From a virus, in IMG/VR virus record IMGVR_UViG_3300029309_000226, positions 1-30,248 of that record: a stretch of 30,248 bases of DNA; one strand, 5' to 3'. The notes beneath the pieces were generated by a model. It was given only the letters and a program-made list of their open reading frames with translations. It did not search any database and was not told the DNA's origin. The translations under genes and the position numbers were made by a program. This document shows positions 7,165 through 16,788 of the stretch, piece after piece. Numbering within the stretch: the first letter of the stretch is position 1; each line of letters starts with the position of its first letter.

Positions 7165-7700
7165 TGATAAAACCCGAAAGAACACAAAAAGTATTAGACA
7201 CTTTTGCTAAAAAAGTTATTAAAGACGCAAGAAGCATACTGAGAAATAAAAAAAACACTGGTAATCTTTCTGATAGTCTTAAATATAGATTAAAGGTATA
7301 TGATAGTGGTGCTTTAGACTTAAATTTCGAAGCACTAGACTATTTTGATTTTGTTGATAAAGGTGTACAAGGTAACAGTGGTCAAGCACACCCAAAACGT
7401 GGTAAACTAGCACCTGATAGTCCGTACAAGTATGGTAATAAAATGCCACCTACTAAAATATTAGATAAATGGGTTGTTAAAAAAGGTCTGAAAGCAGCGA
7501 GAGATGAAAAAGGTAAATTTATAAAAAGAAAAAGTTTAGTATTTGCTATAGCTAAAAGTATACAATTATATGGTCTAGAAGCTACTCAATTTTTCACAAG
7601 TCCTTTTAACAAACATTACAAGAAATTACCGCAAGATGTTATAAACGCATACGCTAAAGATGTAAGCAAGTTTTTAAAGTTTGCGACTAAAGATTTATAA
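7164..7700 (+). CDS. HK97 gp10-like neck protein
   Basis: 178 residues, basic. The block DYFDFVDKGVQG followed by Pro/Gly-rich SPYKYGNKMPPTKILDKWVVKKG is typical of gp10-like head-tail joining proteins, which carry a 'Y..fvd.GV.G' motif near the middle and a C-terminal helix-rich region. Here the C-terminus (YKKLPQDVINAYAKDVSKFL) is an amphipathic helix. It probably bridges connector and tail. Translationally coupled to the upstream gene (1-nt overlap) and 2 nt from the next. Confidence 0.68.
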   Translation: MIKPERTQKVLDTFAKKVIKDARSILRNKKNTGNLSDSLKYRLKVYDSGALDLNFEALDYFDFVDKGVQGNSGQAHPKRGKLAPDSPYKYGNKMPPTKILDKWVVKKGLKAARDEKGKFIKRKSLVFAIAKSIQLYGLEATQFFTSPFNKHYKKLPQDVINAYAKDVSKFLKFATKDL

Positions 7701-7702
7701 TT

Positions 7703-9175
7703 ATGATATTATCACACACAATAGATGTAGAAGATACAGTTATACAAGCAGCATACTCTGATATTGTTATGGTTGCTAGTAACGCACCTAACAATGTAGT
7801 TGTCTTACCTGATTTTAAATATGGTGTAAGAGTATATGTATTTTCTTCAGATGACCAAAATAGTTCATTCAATAGTGGCCCTAAAGCAATATTAAAATCA
7901 CCTATACTATCTGATAGAAAAGCTATTTTCAGAATAGAAGATGCTATACAAGATTTTACAAAAACTGACGCAGAGGGTTACGCACAAGAAAGTACTGATG
8001 GTACTTTAGTAACAAGTACAAAGAATGATTTAGATATGTTTTCTGATAATCATTCGATACACGTTATTGATAAATATTCTAGAAATAAACAAAATTTAGT
8101 ACACGTTTTTGTTTTACCATTTTATGAGTATAGAGAAACCTCAACAAGTGATTTGACAACTGTAAATGTATTAGGTCAATTGAAAAACTTTTTTTGTTTC
8201 AACTCTGTCACACAACATAATATTAAAAAACGTGGAGGTACTTTCTTGTTTGAAGATTACATTTTAAATGGTGATGTTGATAAATTTTTAACAAAGTTTG
8301 ACGATAATACTACATTTGCTAAAGCACAAAAAATACGTTCAAATGATTATCATACAATAGGTTTTATTAATGGGTTTTACAAAAGAAATAATAATAATTT
8401 TGATATAGGTAGTTATGGTAGTCGTATAGATTATATTAGAATACAATGTTTTCAGGCAGATGGATCTGCTAGTAATCAATTTAATGTTACAAATAATGAT
8501 GCTAATGGTGGTGCAGCTGGTGAAACTATACAAAGTCAATTTATAGACGAAAGTACAAATGTTGAAAAAGGTTTATTGTATTTTGGTTGTGGTACTCAAA
8601 ACATAGCTAACAGTGGTTTAGATATTAATGCTTTCGGTTTTATTACAAAATATTATTCTATACAATCGTTTATGGAGGGCACTGGTGATAGTCCTGACAC
8701 ACCAACTAGTAAACTACATATGTTCGAAATAGTTGAAGATGATTGTGCTGGTTATGAAACTATACGATTAGCATTCCTTAATAGTTTAGGTGCATACGAT
8801 TATTACAATTTCACTAAAAAATCTACAAAGTCTACTGCAATAAAAAGAAGTCCATTTAAACAAAGATATGGCACTGTCGCTAATGATGATGCTTTCTTTT
8901 ATAGTCAAGGTACATACGAGGGTGGCACAAGAACTTTCAATGTTAATGCAGTACAAACTATTGAGTGTAATACAGATTTTATTAATGCACAAGATTGTGA
9001 AATATTAGAAGAATTGTTTATAAGTCCTAGCGTGTTTATGCAAGATGGTGATGATTTTGTACCAGTTGTTATACTAGATACAGAATACATTACACAAACT
9101 GATGCTAATGACAAATTAAAACAATATATACTTACAATAGAGAAAGCACATAATACAAGAGTACAACGACTATGA
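7703..9175 (+). CDS. Large virion/tail structural protein
   Basis: 490 residues, beta-rich, with many Asn/Asp/Ser-Gly turns. Recognisable as the type found next to the long tail protein (9172) in Bacteroidetes phages, but with no characterised domain I can name. Blocks such as IRLAFLNSLGAYDYYNFTKK and a closing EELFISPSVFM segment look conserved. The stop overlaps the next start by 4 nt (ATGA). Probably part of the tail or baseplate. Confidence 0.62.
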   Translation: MILSHTIDVEDTVIQAAYSDIVMVASNAPNNVVVLPDFKYGVRVYVFSSDDQNSSFNSGPKAILKSPILSDRKAIFRIEDAIQDFTKTDAEGYAQESTDGTLVTSTKNDLDMFSDNHSIHVIDKYSRNKQNLVHVFVLPFYEYRETSTSDLTTVNVLGQLKNFFCFNSVTQHNIKKRGGTFLFEDYILNGDVDKFLTKFDDNTTFAKAQKIRSNDYHTIGFINGFYKRNNNNFDIGSYGSRIDYIRIQCFQADGSASNQFNVTNNDANGGAAGETIQSQFIDESTNVEKGLLYFGCGTQNIANSGLDINAFGFITKYYSIQSFMEGTGDSPDTPTSKLHMFEIVEDDCAGYETIRLAFLNSLGAYDYYNFTKKSTKSTAIKRSPFKQRYGTVANDDAFFYSQGTYEGGTRTFNVNAVQTIECNTDFINAQDCEILEELFISPSVFMQDGDDFVPVVILDTEYITQTDANDKLKQYILTIEKAHNTRVQRL

Positions 9176-11262
9176 TAAGATTGCAAGTAAAAGAACAAAA
9201 TAGTAGTAAACTAATTGATTTAGATGTGTATGGTACAGAAAATATTAATCTGACTTTACAAGTAGATGATGTTAGAAGTTTTGCTACTAAAAATGCTAGT
9301 TATTCTAAAGAATTTCAATTACCTGCAACGAAAACAAATAATGATTTTTTTAAACAATATTATAATTTAGATAATTTTACAACAACTTATAGTCCATACA
9401 AAGTAGCTAAAGTATTTCTGTACGTCAATGATGTTTTATTAATAGAAGGATTTTTAATGCTCACTAAAGCACTAGAAAAAACAACTGAAAGGTCTTATAG
9501 CGTAATTATATTTAATGACGTAGCGAACATATTAGAAGTGTTAGCAGACGCAACTTTGGCACACTTAGATTATACAGATATAGAGCATCATATGACACCA
9601 CAAAACGTATTTGATAGTTGGACTAATGGTGTTACACTATCAGATGGTGCTACTGTAACTGATAATGTTTTTTATCCTTTAATTAACGATGGTTATATAG
9701 GTACAAATCTTGAGTTAATAGATTTAGGTGCTTGGACATACAGATTTAATGAACATCACGTAATGAATTTAAAACTTAAGTATATAATAGATAAAATATT
9801 TGATTTTGCAGGTTTTAAATTGTCAAGTAATTTTTTTAATACATCATATTTTGAGTCAATATATTTTGATACTGGTATACAACAAGGTGCTGATGATGTC
9901 GAGCCAACATCTTTAATTACTTGTGATGGAATTGATAATTCATTACCTGTAGGTATACCATATTATGGACAACTTGCAATTAATTGGACTAATGAAAGTG
10001 GTGATTTGAACTCACAATTCAATCACAACACAAGTATTTTTACTGCTGCATATACTTCACCTGTCAATTTTAGTATTACAATAGATATTACAGGTGCTGC
10101 ACAAGTTATAGGTGGTCAAATAATTTTACCTAACGGCTCAATATATTTAGGTGGTTTACACACACATTCTGATGGCACAGTACAAGATGTAGATTTAGGT
10201 AGTGCATACAACTATGTAGTTGCAACAAACACAATAACAATGTCAGGGACTAGAACTTTGAATGCTGGTGATACATTGTTATTGTATTTATATTCTGATA
10301 CAGTTGTATTTGATATACCAGCTGGTGCTAATGCATCGTTGAAAATTACGCAATTTCCACAATTTCCTACTACAAGTATGATAGTTCAAGACATAGGTGA
10401 TATAAAACTTGCAGACATACTTAAAGACGTTTTAAATATGTTTAATTTAACAGTAGAAAGTATTGGCTCTGATAGACTTAGAATTGAACCTTATAGTGAT
10501 TTTATTAGTAATACTATTCACGATTGGACTGACAAAGTAGATTACAACGAACATAGTGTTGAACCAATTGAAATACCTAAACGCATACAATATAAGTTTG
10601 CTGATGATGATGAAAACTACAAAAAACAACTATATGACAATTTTGTAAACGTAAAATTTGGTAATCACATTATTGAATTTGATGTTGATAGCGATGAAAT
10701 AATTACAATACAGAATAGTGTATTTGCATCACCTATTACAGAAATATTATCAATAAATGGTATGCAAATACAAAGTATTAAAACACAATCAGGTGAAGAT
10801 GAGTATGTAGCATATAAAAATAAACCTAGATTGGTATTTAAGAGAAGTGGTGATTTATTGACATTTGGTGGAATACCTGAAGAAGGTATTTTTAATGGTT
10901 TTTATGGTGTATTAGTTGAAAATACCTTAAACGCACACGCTTTTGATAAAAAATTCTCATCTTGTACTAACGATGACCAGAGTTTATTATATGGTCTGAT
11001 TAATACGACATTTATTGATGGTGACGTAGAGCAACCTCTAAACACATTATTTAATAGATTTTGGTTTCCGTATATAAGAGAAAGATATAATGTTGATAAT
11101 GGTCTAATAGTTAAGTTCAAAATTAATTTAAGAGCAACTGATTTAAATGAATTTAGTTTTGGTGATAAAGTAAGAGTCGAACAACAATTATACAGAGTTA
11201 ATAAAATAGAGTTTAATACAGAAAAACAACTATTGTCTAAAATAGAGCTAATTAGAATATGA
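9172..11262 (+). CDS. Long tail/baseplate protein (696 aa)
   Basis: The longest protein in the window. The N-terminal 110 residues (MIRLQVKEQNSSKLIDLDVYGTE..., SYSKEFQLPATKTNNDFF) form a beta-rich attachment domain seen in Bacteroidetes phage tail proteins. The middle contains Thr/Ser-rich strand repeats, and the C-terminal region (FSFGDKVRVEQQLYRVNKIEF) looks like a beta-barrel. Probably a distal-tail or baseplate hub component that carries the fibre encoded next. It overlaps both neighbours by 4 nt. Confidence 0.62.
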   Translation: MIRLQVKEQNSSKLIDLDVYGTENINLTLQVDDVRSFATKNASYSKEFQLPATKTNNDFFKQYYNLDNFTTTYSPYKVAKVFLYVNDVLLIEGFLMLTKALEKTTERSYSVIIFNDVANILEVLADATLAHLDYTDIEHHMTPQNVFDSWTNGVTLSDGATVTDNVFYPLINDGYIGTNLELIDLGAWTYRFNEHHVMNLKLKYIIDKIFDFAGFKLSSNFFNTSYFESIYFDTGIQQGADDVEPTSLITCDGIDNSLPVGIPYYGQLAINWTNESGDLNSQFNHNTSIFTAAYTSPVNFSITIDITGAAQVIGGQIILPNGSIYLGGLHTHSDGTVQDVDLGSAYNYVVATNTITMSGTRTLNAGDTLLLYLYSDTVVFDIPAGANASLKITQFPQFPTTSMIVQDIGDIKLADILKDVLNMFNLTVESIGSDRLRIEPYSDFISNTIHDWTDKVDYNEHSVEPIEIPKRIQYKFADDDENYKKQLYDNFVNVKFGNHIIEFDVDSDEIITIQNSVFASPITEILSINGMQIQSIKTQSGEDEYVAYKNKPRLVFKRSGDLLTFGGIPEEGIFNGFYGVLVENTLNAHAFDKKFSSCTNDDQSLLYGLINTTFIDGDVEQPLNTLFNRFWFPYIRERYNVDNGLIVKFKINLRATDLNEFSFGDKVRVEQQLYRVNKIEFNTEKQLLSKIELIRI

Positions 11263-12038
11263 AAAAAATATCAAGTGTAGATGCTTTAGGTAAAATACTT
11301 TTTGAAGATGCTAAGGGTACAGGTACAACTGCTGGTACAAAAGAAGATTGTCTTGCTTATGGTTATGATTTTGATGGCACTAATTGTTATGTCAGCAAAT
11401 CACAAATACCAAAAAACGATAGTAAAGTCAATAATAATGGTAATTTAGTTTCAGGTGTCAATAATAATATTATAGGTAAAGGTAATATTGTTAATGGCTC
11501 ACACGCTAGGGTTTTAGGTAATGGCAATATAGTAGAAAGACGTGCAAAACAAAGTGTAACTATAGGTATGGGTTGTTTTACTGATAAATTTGGTGAGATA
11601 GCTTTCGGTAGTAGTATAAATAGCAATAGAGGTAAATATAGTATACTGCAATACAATGGTAGAACTACAGATGCTAGTACTATTGAATTATATCTAGGTG
11701 GTAAATACAATGAGTGTTTCTATGTAGATCCAAATTACGAATCTGCATTTTGGGGTGAAATACAAGTTGTTGCATTTAACAAAACAGATGGTGAAGCAAA
11801 AATAATGCATAAATATTTTTTGTTCAAATATGTAGGTACAACATTCACAGAAGTTATAAATGTTATTTTTATAAATTCAGGTGATACAGGTATGTCATCA
11901 GTTAATATGACTATTAATGTAGCAACTGCATCTTCAAAACCTGATAAAATTACAATAAGAGTAACAGGTCTAGCAGGTAAGACTATAGATTATAATGGAG
12001 TATTAAAAGTTAATGAGGTTAGAGATTATGAAAGTTAA
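11259..12038 (+). CDS. Tail fibre with YadA-like head repeats
   Basis: 259 residues. Residues about 55-125 hold repeats of the trimeric-autotransporter head type: short strands of the pattern N-G-N-xx-x-G alternating with G-x-G-N (NNIIGKGNIVNGSH, RVLGNGNIVE, SVTIGMGCFT, GEIAFGSSIN). These build a left-handed trimeric beta-roll. The C-terminal ~130 residues form a separate strand-rich domain (YLGGKYNECFYVD..., ITIRVTGLAG), a candidate receptor-binding tip. The N-terminus (SSVDALGKILFED) probably docks on the tail. A short ORF overlaps the 3' end. Confidence 0.68.
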   Translation: MKKISSVDALGKILFEDAKGTGTTAGTKEDCLAYGYDFDGTNCYVSKSQIPKNDSKVNNNGNLVSGVNNNIIGKGNIVNGSHARVLGNGNIVERRAKQSVTIGMGCFTDKFGEIAFGSSINSNRGKYSILQYNGRTTDASTIELYLGGKYNECFYVDPNYESAFWGEIQVVAFNKTDGEAKIMHKYFLFKYVGTTFTEVINVIFINSGDTGMSSVNMTINVATASSKPDKITIRVTGLAGKTIDYNGVLKVNEVRDYES

Positions 12039-12171
12039 AGATTTTAAATTACGTGCTGAAAGTATAAATTTAGGTTTTCAGATACTCAAAAATATTATGC
12101 CAATTATAACTAAAAAAGAAAACAAAAAAAATATTAATAAAATAATATCAGGTAAATGGCACAAAAAGTAA
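12028..12171 (+). CDS. Small basic protein between fibre and tape measure
   Basis: 47 residues (MKVKDFKLRAESINLGFQIL..., ending IISGKWHKK), 14 Lys. It fills the gap between the fibre gene (10-nt overlap) and the tape measure (16-nt overlap), so it could be read by translational coupling. No known family. It might be a small assembly factor, or only a coupling ORF that keeps ribosomes moving into the tape measure gene. Confidence 0.45.
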   Translation: MKVKDFKLRAESINLGFQILKNIMPIITKKENKKNINKIISGKWHKK

Positions 12172-13967
12172 CACAAATTATAGAATTAAAAGCTGATACT
12201 AAAGATGCTAATAAAGGTTTAGAGGAAGTTAAGAAAAAAACAGAAGACACAAGCAATGCAGCAACTGATGCTGCACAAAACTTTAGTGTAATGGGTGTGA
12301 GTATAAGTGGTATTAAAACGGCTTTTGCTAAAATTATACCTATTGCAAAGTCTATGTTTACTACAATTAAAGGTGGTATAATGGCTACTGGTATTGGTGC
12401 ACTGTTGATTGCTTTCGCTGCACTCAGACAATTTTTTACAGATAACGAAGAGGGTGCAGCTAAATTAAAAACTATACTAGCAGGTATAGGTGTTGTTACT
12501 GGTAACATAACAGATGTACTAAGTGAATTAGGTAAAGCTATATTTGAAGCATTTAGCAATCCTAAACAAGCAGTTATGGATTTAGCAGATGCCATAAAAC
12601 AAAATGTAGAGAATAGAATAGAGGGTTTAGTAAAGGGGTTTGGTGCACTAGGTAGAATTGTTAGTGGTGTATTTTCAGGTAGCTTAAGCGAAGTCAAAGC
12701 TGGTTTAAAAGATTTTGGCGAAAGTTCGTTACAAACTTTTACTGGTGTAGAAGATATTACAGGTAAGATAAAAAAGAATGTAAGTGACTTTGTAAATCAA
12801 ACAAAAGATGAGGTTGCAATTGCAACACAATTAGAGAAAGATAGATTAGCATTACAACAATTTGAGAGAAAAGCATTAGTAGATAAAGCTAAAACAGAAA
12901 GCGAAATAATGAAACTTAGACTGCAAGCAAGAGATATAGAAAGTTTCACAAATGAAGAGCGTTTAGGTTTTATGCGAGATGCTAATAGACTAGCAGACGA
13001 ACAATTACAAAAAGACTTACACGTAGCTGAAGAAAAACTAAGGTTTCAACAAGTAGAAAACAGCTTTAGTAAGTCATCACAAGAAAATTTAGATGCTGAA
13101 GCACAACTAGAAGCACAAGTATTTCAGATACAACGTAGTAACTTCAGTGAGAGAAAGCGTATGAAATCTGAAGAACAAGCATTAGTACGTGAAGCAAGTG
13201 CATTACAAAAAGCAGCAGACAAAGAAGAAGAAGAAGCTGCAAAGAAAATAGCTGATTTAAGAAAAACTATATCACAAGAGTTAATGTCTACACAAGAATT
13301 AGAAATAGCGAAGTCTAGTGAAAAGTACGACAAGCTAATAGAACAAGCAAGAAAAAACAATATAGACACAGTTGAATTAGAAAAAAAGAAAGCTGAAGAA
13401 TTAGATAAAATTAACCAAAAGTTTACTGATGCAGCAATAAAAAAGAAAACTGACGAAGAATTATCAAAAAGAAAACTAGCTGACGACACACTTAATGGTG
13501 TTAAAGCTGCATTTGGTGAAGAAAGTGCTGCAGGTAAAGCAGCTAGTGCAATACAAGCAACTATAAACACTTACGAGGGTATAACTGCAGCATTAGCATA
13601 CGGACCAATTGGTATACCTTTAGCAGCAGTTGTAGGTGCAGCAGGTTTCAAAAATGTAGCAGAAATACTAAGTACACCACCACCTGAATTAGCTTTAGGT
13701 GGTATTGTAGGTGGCTATGGCACTGGCACATCAGATAGTATTAATGCAAGATTATCAAAAGGTGAATCAGTTATCAACGCTAGGTCTACAAGAATGTTCA
13801 AACCACTTTTAAGTGCTATAAATGAGCAAGGTGGTGGTCGTGCATTTGCAGATTCTGAAGGTACTGGTGGAATGACTGCTGGTGTTGTAAAAGCATTTGT
13901 AGTTGCAGATGATATGACAAATCAACAGAATCAATTAGATAAAATAAGAAGAAAAACAACAATTTAA
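12156..13967 (+). CDS. Tail tape measure protein
   Basis: 603 residues. It starts with MAQKVTQIIELKADTKDAN and then a long helix. A hydrophobic Gly/Ala segment at about 66-92 (FTTIKGGIMATGIGALLIAF) and another near 455-500 (YGPIGIPLAAVVGAAGF) are membrane-active type regions typical of tape measures. Between them lie about 250 residues of charged coiled coil (LEKDRLALQQFERK, KAADKEEEEAAKKIADLRK). The C-terminus has a Gly-rich loop and RLSKGESVINARST, common in tape-measure C-terminal regions. By the usual ~1.5 A per residue, tail length would be roughly 90 nm, implying a siphovirus-like long non-contractile tail; I see no sheath gene. Confidence 0.8.
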   Translation: MAQKVTQIIELKADTKDANKGLEEVKKKTEDTSNAATDAAQNFSVMGVSISGIKTAFAKIIPIAKSMFTTIKGGIMATGIGALLIAFAALRQFFTDNEEGAAKLKTILAGIGVVTGNITDVLSELGKAIFEAFSNPKQAVMDLADAIKQNVENRIEGLVKGFGALGRIVSGVFSGSLSEVKAGLKDFGESSLQTFTGVEDITGKIKKNVSDFVNQTKDEVAIATQLEKDRLALQQFERKALVDKAKTESEIMKLRLQARDIESFTNEERLGFMRDANRLADEQLQKDLHVAEEKLRFQQVENSFSKSSQENLDAEAQLEAQVFQIQRSNFSERKRMKSEEQALVREASALQKAADKEEEEAAKKIADLRKTISQELMSTQELEIAKSSEKYDKLIEQARKNNIDTVELEKKKAEELDKINQKFTDAAIKKKTDEELSKRKLADDTLNGVKAAFGEESAAGKAASAIQATINTYEGITAALAYGPIGIPLAAVVGAAGFKNVAEILSTPPPELALGGIVGGYGTGTSDSINARLSKGESVINARSTRMFKPLLSAINEQGGGRAFADSEGTGGMTAGVVKAFVVADDMTNQQNQLDKIRRKTTI

Positions 13968-13978
13968 AAATTAAAGAT

Positions 13979-15154
13979 ATGCCGTGTACAAAATGCGAAA
14001 ATGGTAAATATAAATTTGGTCAAGGAGATTGTATATATGATACAAAACAAGATTGCGAATCTGCAAACCAAAACTACGATATAGTAGAATTAGTAGTTGA
14101 TGATGACAATGCAGCATTGTCGATAGATGCTATAAGTTTAGTTACAAGTCCTGCTATAGATGAAAACTTTGTGTATTTTAATGATGATAAATTCAATCTA
14201 ACATTTGCTAAAGTAGATGAAGAAAAAAGAATGCTTGTAAGTCCTGCATTGATACCATATAAACAGATATATAGATATGATGCAGACACAGACAAAAACT
14301 ATTATGTATATTTTACAAAAGACACAGTGCGAAAAGCTAGTGAAAACTATATGATACATAATAACACTAACAATGCTACAACACAACACGAAGCAAAAGT
14401 AACTGGTGTTCATACAATTGAAAGCTGGATAGTCGAAGATAGTAAGCAAGACAAAAGTAATTTATATGGTTATGAACTACCAGTCGGCACTTGGTTTGTG
14501 ACTATGCGAATCAATAATAATGAGGTATGGGAAAGAGTAAAAAGTGGTGAGTTAAAAGGTTTAAGTATAGAGGGTTATTTTATTGATAAAATGGAACAAA
14601 TGGCTAAACATATTGTACAACAAGAGAAAGTTGGCTCTATGATTGCAGATGGTATGGAATTGCCGTTATTTGATAATGAAGAAGAAGCACTAGAAGTTGC
14701 AAAAGAGATGGGATGTGAGGGTGTACACGAGCACTCTTTAGATGGTAAGACTGTATATATGCCTTGTGCAGATCACGATATTATACAGAAGTTAGCAGAA
14801 ATATTAGAATTAAAAACTGTAGTAAAAAAAAAAGTAGAACCTAAAACTATACTAGAGAGTTATACAGATTATCCTCAAAGTGCATCTAATAATGCAAAAA
14901 GAGCAATCAAGTATAAAGAAGAAAATGGTAGTAGTTGCGGTACAAGAGTTGGTTGGACTAGAGCAAGACAATTAGCAGATAAAAAACCTATTAGTAGAGA
15001 TACTATTGCAAGAATGGCAAGTTTCAAAAGACATCAACAAAATAAAGATGTACCATATTCAGAGGGTTGTGGTGGCTTGATGTGGGATGCTTGGGGTGGT
15101 GCAAGTGGTATTAATTGGGCAATAAGAAAACTTAAACAAATAGATAGAAAATAA
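13979..15154 (+). CDS. XkdF-like prohead protease with Cys-rich N-terminus and extra C-terminal domain
   Basis: 391 residues. Residues 1-33 carry a small Cys cluster (C3, C6, C18, C26). Residues 35-210 match XkdF-like phage serine proteases: the family signature ISLVTSPAIDENF, then H145 in VTGVHTIESWIVED, and S196 in GLSIEGYF as probable catalytic residues. Residues 237-266 hold a second putative metal site (C246, H250, H252, C263, H266). Residues 298-388 are a separate domain (YPQSASNNAKRA ... ASFKRHQQNKDVPYSEGCG, MWDAWGG) seen attached to various Bacteroidetes phage head proteins; function unknown. Cleaves scaffold and/or capsid during maturation. Directly upstream of scaffold and capsid, as expected. 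Confidence 0.78.
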   Translation: MPCTKCENGKYKFGQGDCIYDTKQDCESANQNYDIVELVVDDDNAALSIDAISLVTSPAIDENFVYFNDDKFNLTFAKVDEEKRMLVSPALIPYKQIYRYDADTDKNYYVYFTKDTVRKASENYMIHNNTNNATTQHEAKVTGVHTIESWIVEDSKQDKSNLYGYELPVGTWFVTMRINNNEVWERVKSGELKGLSIEGYFIDKMEQMAKHIVQQEKVGSMIADGMELPLFDNEEEALEVAKEMGCEGVHEHSLDGKTVYMPCADHDIIQKLAEILELKTVVKKKVEPKTILESYTDYPQSASNNAKRAIKYKEENGSSCGTRVGWTRARQLADKKPISRDTIARMASFKRHQQNKDVPYSEGCGGLMWDAWGGASGINWAIRKLKQIDRK

Positions 15155-15165
15155 GACAAATAAAC

Positions 15166-15188
15166 TTTTTTTATATTTTATAGTATAA
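15166..15188 (+). promoter_or_regulatory. Repeated promoter-like sequence upstream of scaffold/capsid genes
   Basis: Seven T followed by ATATTTTATAGTAT, identical over 21 bases to 17464-17484. It is preceded by AAAC, as at 23391. Contains TATATTTT (one mismatch to the Bacteroidetes -7 box TAnnTTTG) and TATAGT (5 of 6 to a sigma-70 -10 hexamer). It sits 20 nt before the ATG at 15209 in a 54-nt gap. Probable late promoter driving scaffold and major capsid protein. Confidence 0.6.
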
Positions 15189-15208
15189 CTTATTAAATAA
15201 ACATTGTA

Positions 15209-15853
15209 ATGGACTTAAAAGAAAGAATCAAAGTTGCTCTAGGTATAGAAACTGAAGAAGCACAAGAAGTCACATTAGCATTCGAAAGTAAGCTAGAAGA
15301 TGGTACAATCATTGTATCTGAAGCTGAAGAATTAGCAGTTGGTGTAGTTGTAAACATTTTGAGCGAAGATGGTGTACAAACACCAATGCCTGAAGGAAAT
15401 TACAGTCTTGAAGATGGCACTAGTTTTTCAACTGATGAAACTGGGCTTGTAACTGAAGTTTCAGAAGCTGAAGAAGTAGATGCTGATGATGAGGAAGACG
15501 ATATGGGTAAAGAGAAAGACAAAGAGTATATGTCTGACAACGCAGAACTATTTGCAGAAGTAGGTAGTGTTGTAAAAGAATTATTAGAAGAAGTACGTAA
15601 AGATATTAGCCGTATATCTTCTGAGTTAGATGAGTTAAGAGGTGAAAATCTAGCTAAAGATGAAAACATTGTAGATTTACAAAAAGAAAACACTGAGTTA
15701 TCATCACAACTAGAAGAATTAGGAAAAGAGCCTAGCGAAGAACCTATAAATACAAGTAAATTTAACAAAACGTCAAAAAGACGTGAATTGAGTAGTGCAG
15801 AATACAAGAAGTTAGATGCACGTGAAAGATTTTTATATAATTTAAACAAATAA
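15209..15853 (+). CDS. Scaffold-like protein, acidic and coiled coil
   Basis: 214 residues, strongly acidic. Residues 20-95 include a beta-rich part (TLAFESKLEDGTIIVSEAEE) and an acidic run (EVDADDEEDD); residues 110-180 form a heptad-like coiled coil (KELLEEVRKDISRISSELDELRGE); the C-terminus is basic (KFNKTSKRRELSSAEYKK). An acidic helical protein with a basic capsid-binding tail between protease and capsid genes is the classic scaffold layout. It is likely cleaved by the upstream protease. No direct motif proves it. Confidence 0.7.
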   Translation: MDLKERIKVALGIETEEAQEVTLAFESKLEDGTIIVSEAEELAVGVVVNILSEDGVQTPMPEGNYSLEDGTSFSTDETGLVTEVSEAEEVDADDEEDDMGKEKDKEYMSDNAELFAEVGSVVKELLEEVRKDISRISSELDELRGENLAKDENIVDLQKENTELSSQLEELGKEPSEEPINTSKFNKTSKRRELSSAEYKKLDARERFLYNLNK

Positions 15854-15857
15854 GAAA

Positions 15858-16772
15858 ATGGCAATTACTATTAATTCAAGCTATGCAGGTGACCACGCTG
15901 GTCAGTATATAGCTGCAGCACTAAAAAGTGCAACATCATTAGAATTTCTAACAGTGTTAGAAAACATAAAATATAAAAGAGCAATAACAAAAGTAGCAGG
16001 TTCTAATTTAGTACAAGATTCTTCTTGTGATTTTGACGAAGCTGGTACACTTGCTTTGACTGAGAGAAGTCTTGAGCCTAAGAACTTTAAGATTAACACT
16101 GACTTATGTCGTGAAACTCTTTTACAAGATTGGCAAGCTGCTCAAATGAGAGCTGGTGCCAACAATTCTGATTTATCAGATGATTTTGCTGCATTCGTAG
16201 TATCTTATATGGCTGCTACAATTGCAGACCACGTAGAAAGTAACATTTGGAATGGTAACACAGCAACTGGTGGCGAGTTTGTTGGCTTTATGCACGCAGG
16301 TAACGGACTATTTGAGAATGACGCTGCTATCGTAGAAGCTGATAACTCAGGTGGTGCTGGTACTGCATTTACGGCTGGTAACATTATAGCAAACTTAGGT
16401 ATTATTGCTGCTGCTATTCCTAGTGCAGTATATACTAAAGAAGATTTATACATCTATATGTCACCAACGACTTACAGATTATACATCAATGCTATTTCTG
16501 CATTATCTGCATTCCCATTCAATCATATGGGGCAGTATACTCCTGAATTTGAGGGTATTAAAATAGCAGTATGTCCAGGAATGGTAGAAAACAAAATGTG
16601 TGCTGCACAACGTAGCAACTTATTCTTTGGTACTGACTTAGTATCTGACCACTCAGAGATTAAGATTATGGATATGCGTGACCTAGATGGTTCTGACAAT
16701 GTAAGAGTTGTTGTAAAATACTCTGCAGGTGTACAACACGCACAAGGTGGTGATATAGTTAGATTAGACTAA
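15858..16772 (+). CDS. Major capsid protein
   Basis: 304 residues. N-terminal MAITINSSYAGDHAGQYIAAAL, central helices (DDFAAFVVSYMAATIADHVESNIWNG), a Gly/Ala loop region, and a C-terminal strand-rich part (SEIKIMDMRDLDGSDNVRVVVKYSAGVQH) fit HK97-fold capsid proteins of Bacteroidetes phages. The gene lies right after scaffold (4 nt) and has its own upstream promoter and downstream hairpin, as expected for the most abundant virion protein. Codon use is slightly more mixed (more GCT, CGT, CTT) than in neighbours, consistent with high expression. Confidence 0.85.
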   Translation: MAITINSSYAGDHAGQYIAAALKSATSLEFLTVLENIKYKRAITKVAGSNLVQDSSCDFDEAGTLALTERSLEPKNFKINTDLCRETLLQDWQAAQMRAGANNSDLSDDFAAFVVSYMAATIADHVESNIWNGNTATGGEFVGFMHAGNGLFENDAAIVEADNSGGAGTAFTAGNIIANLGIIAAAIPSAVYTKEDLYIYMSPTTYRLYINAISALSAFPFNHMGQYTPEFEGIKIAVCPGMVENKMCAAQRSNLFFGTDLVSDHSEIKIMDMRDLDGSDNVRVVVKYSAGVQHAQGGDIVRLD

Positions 16773-16788
16773 CGATAAAAATAATCAT

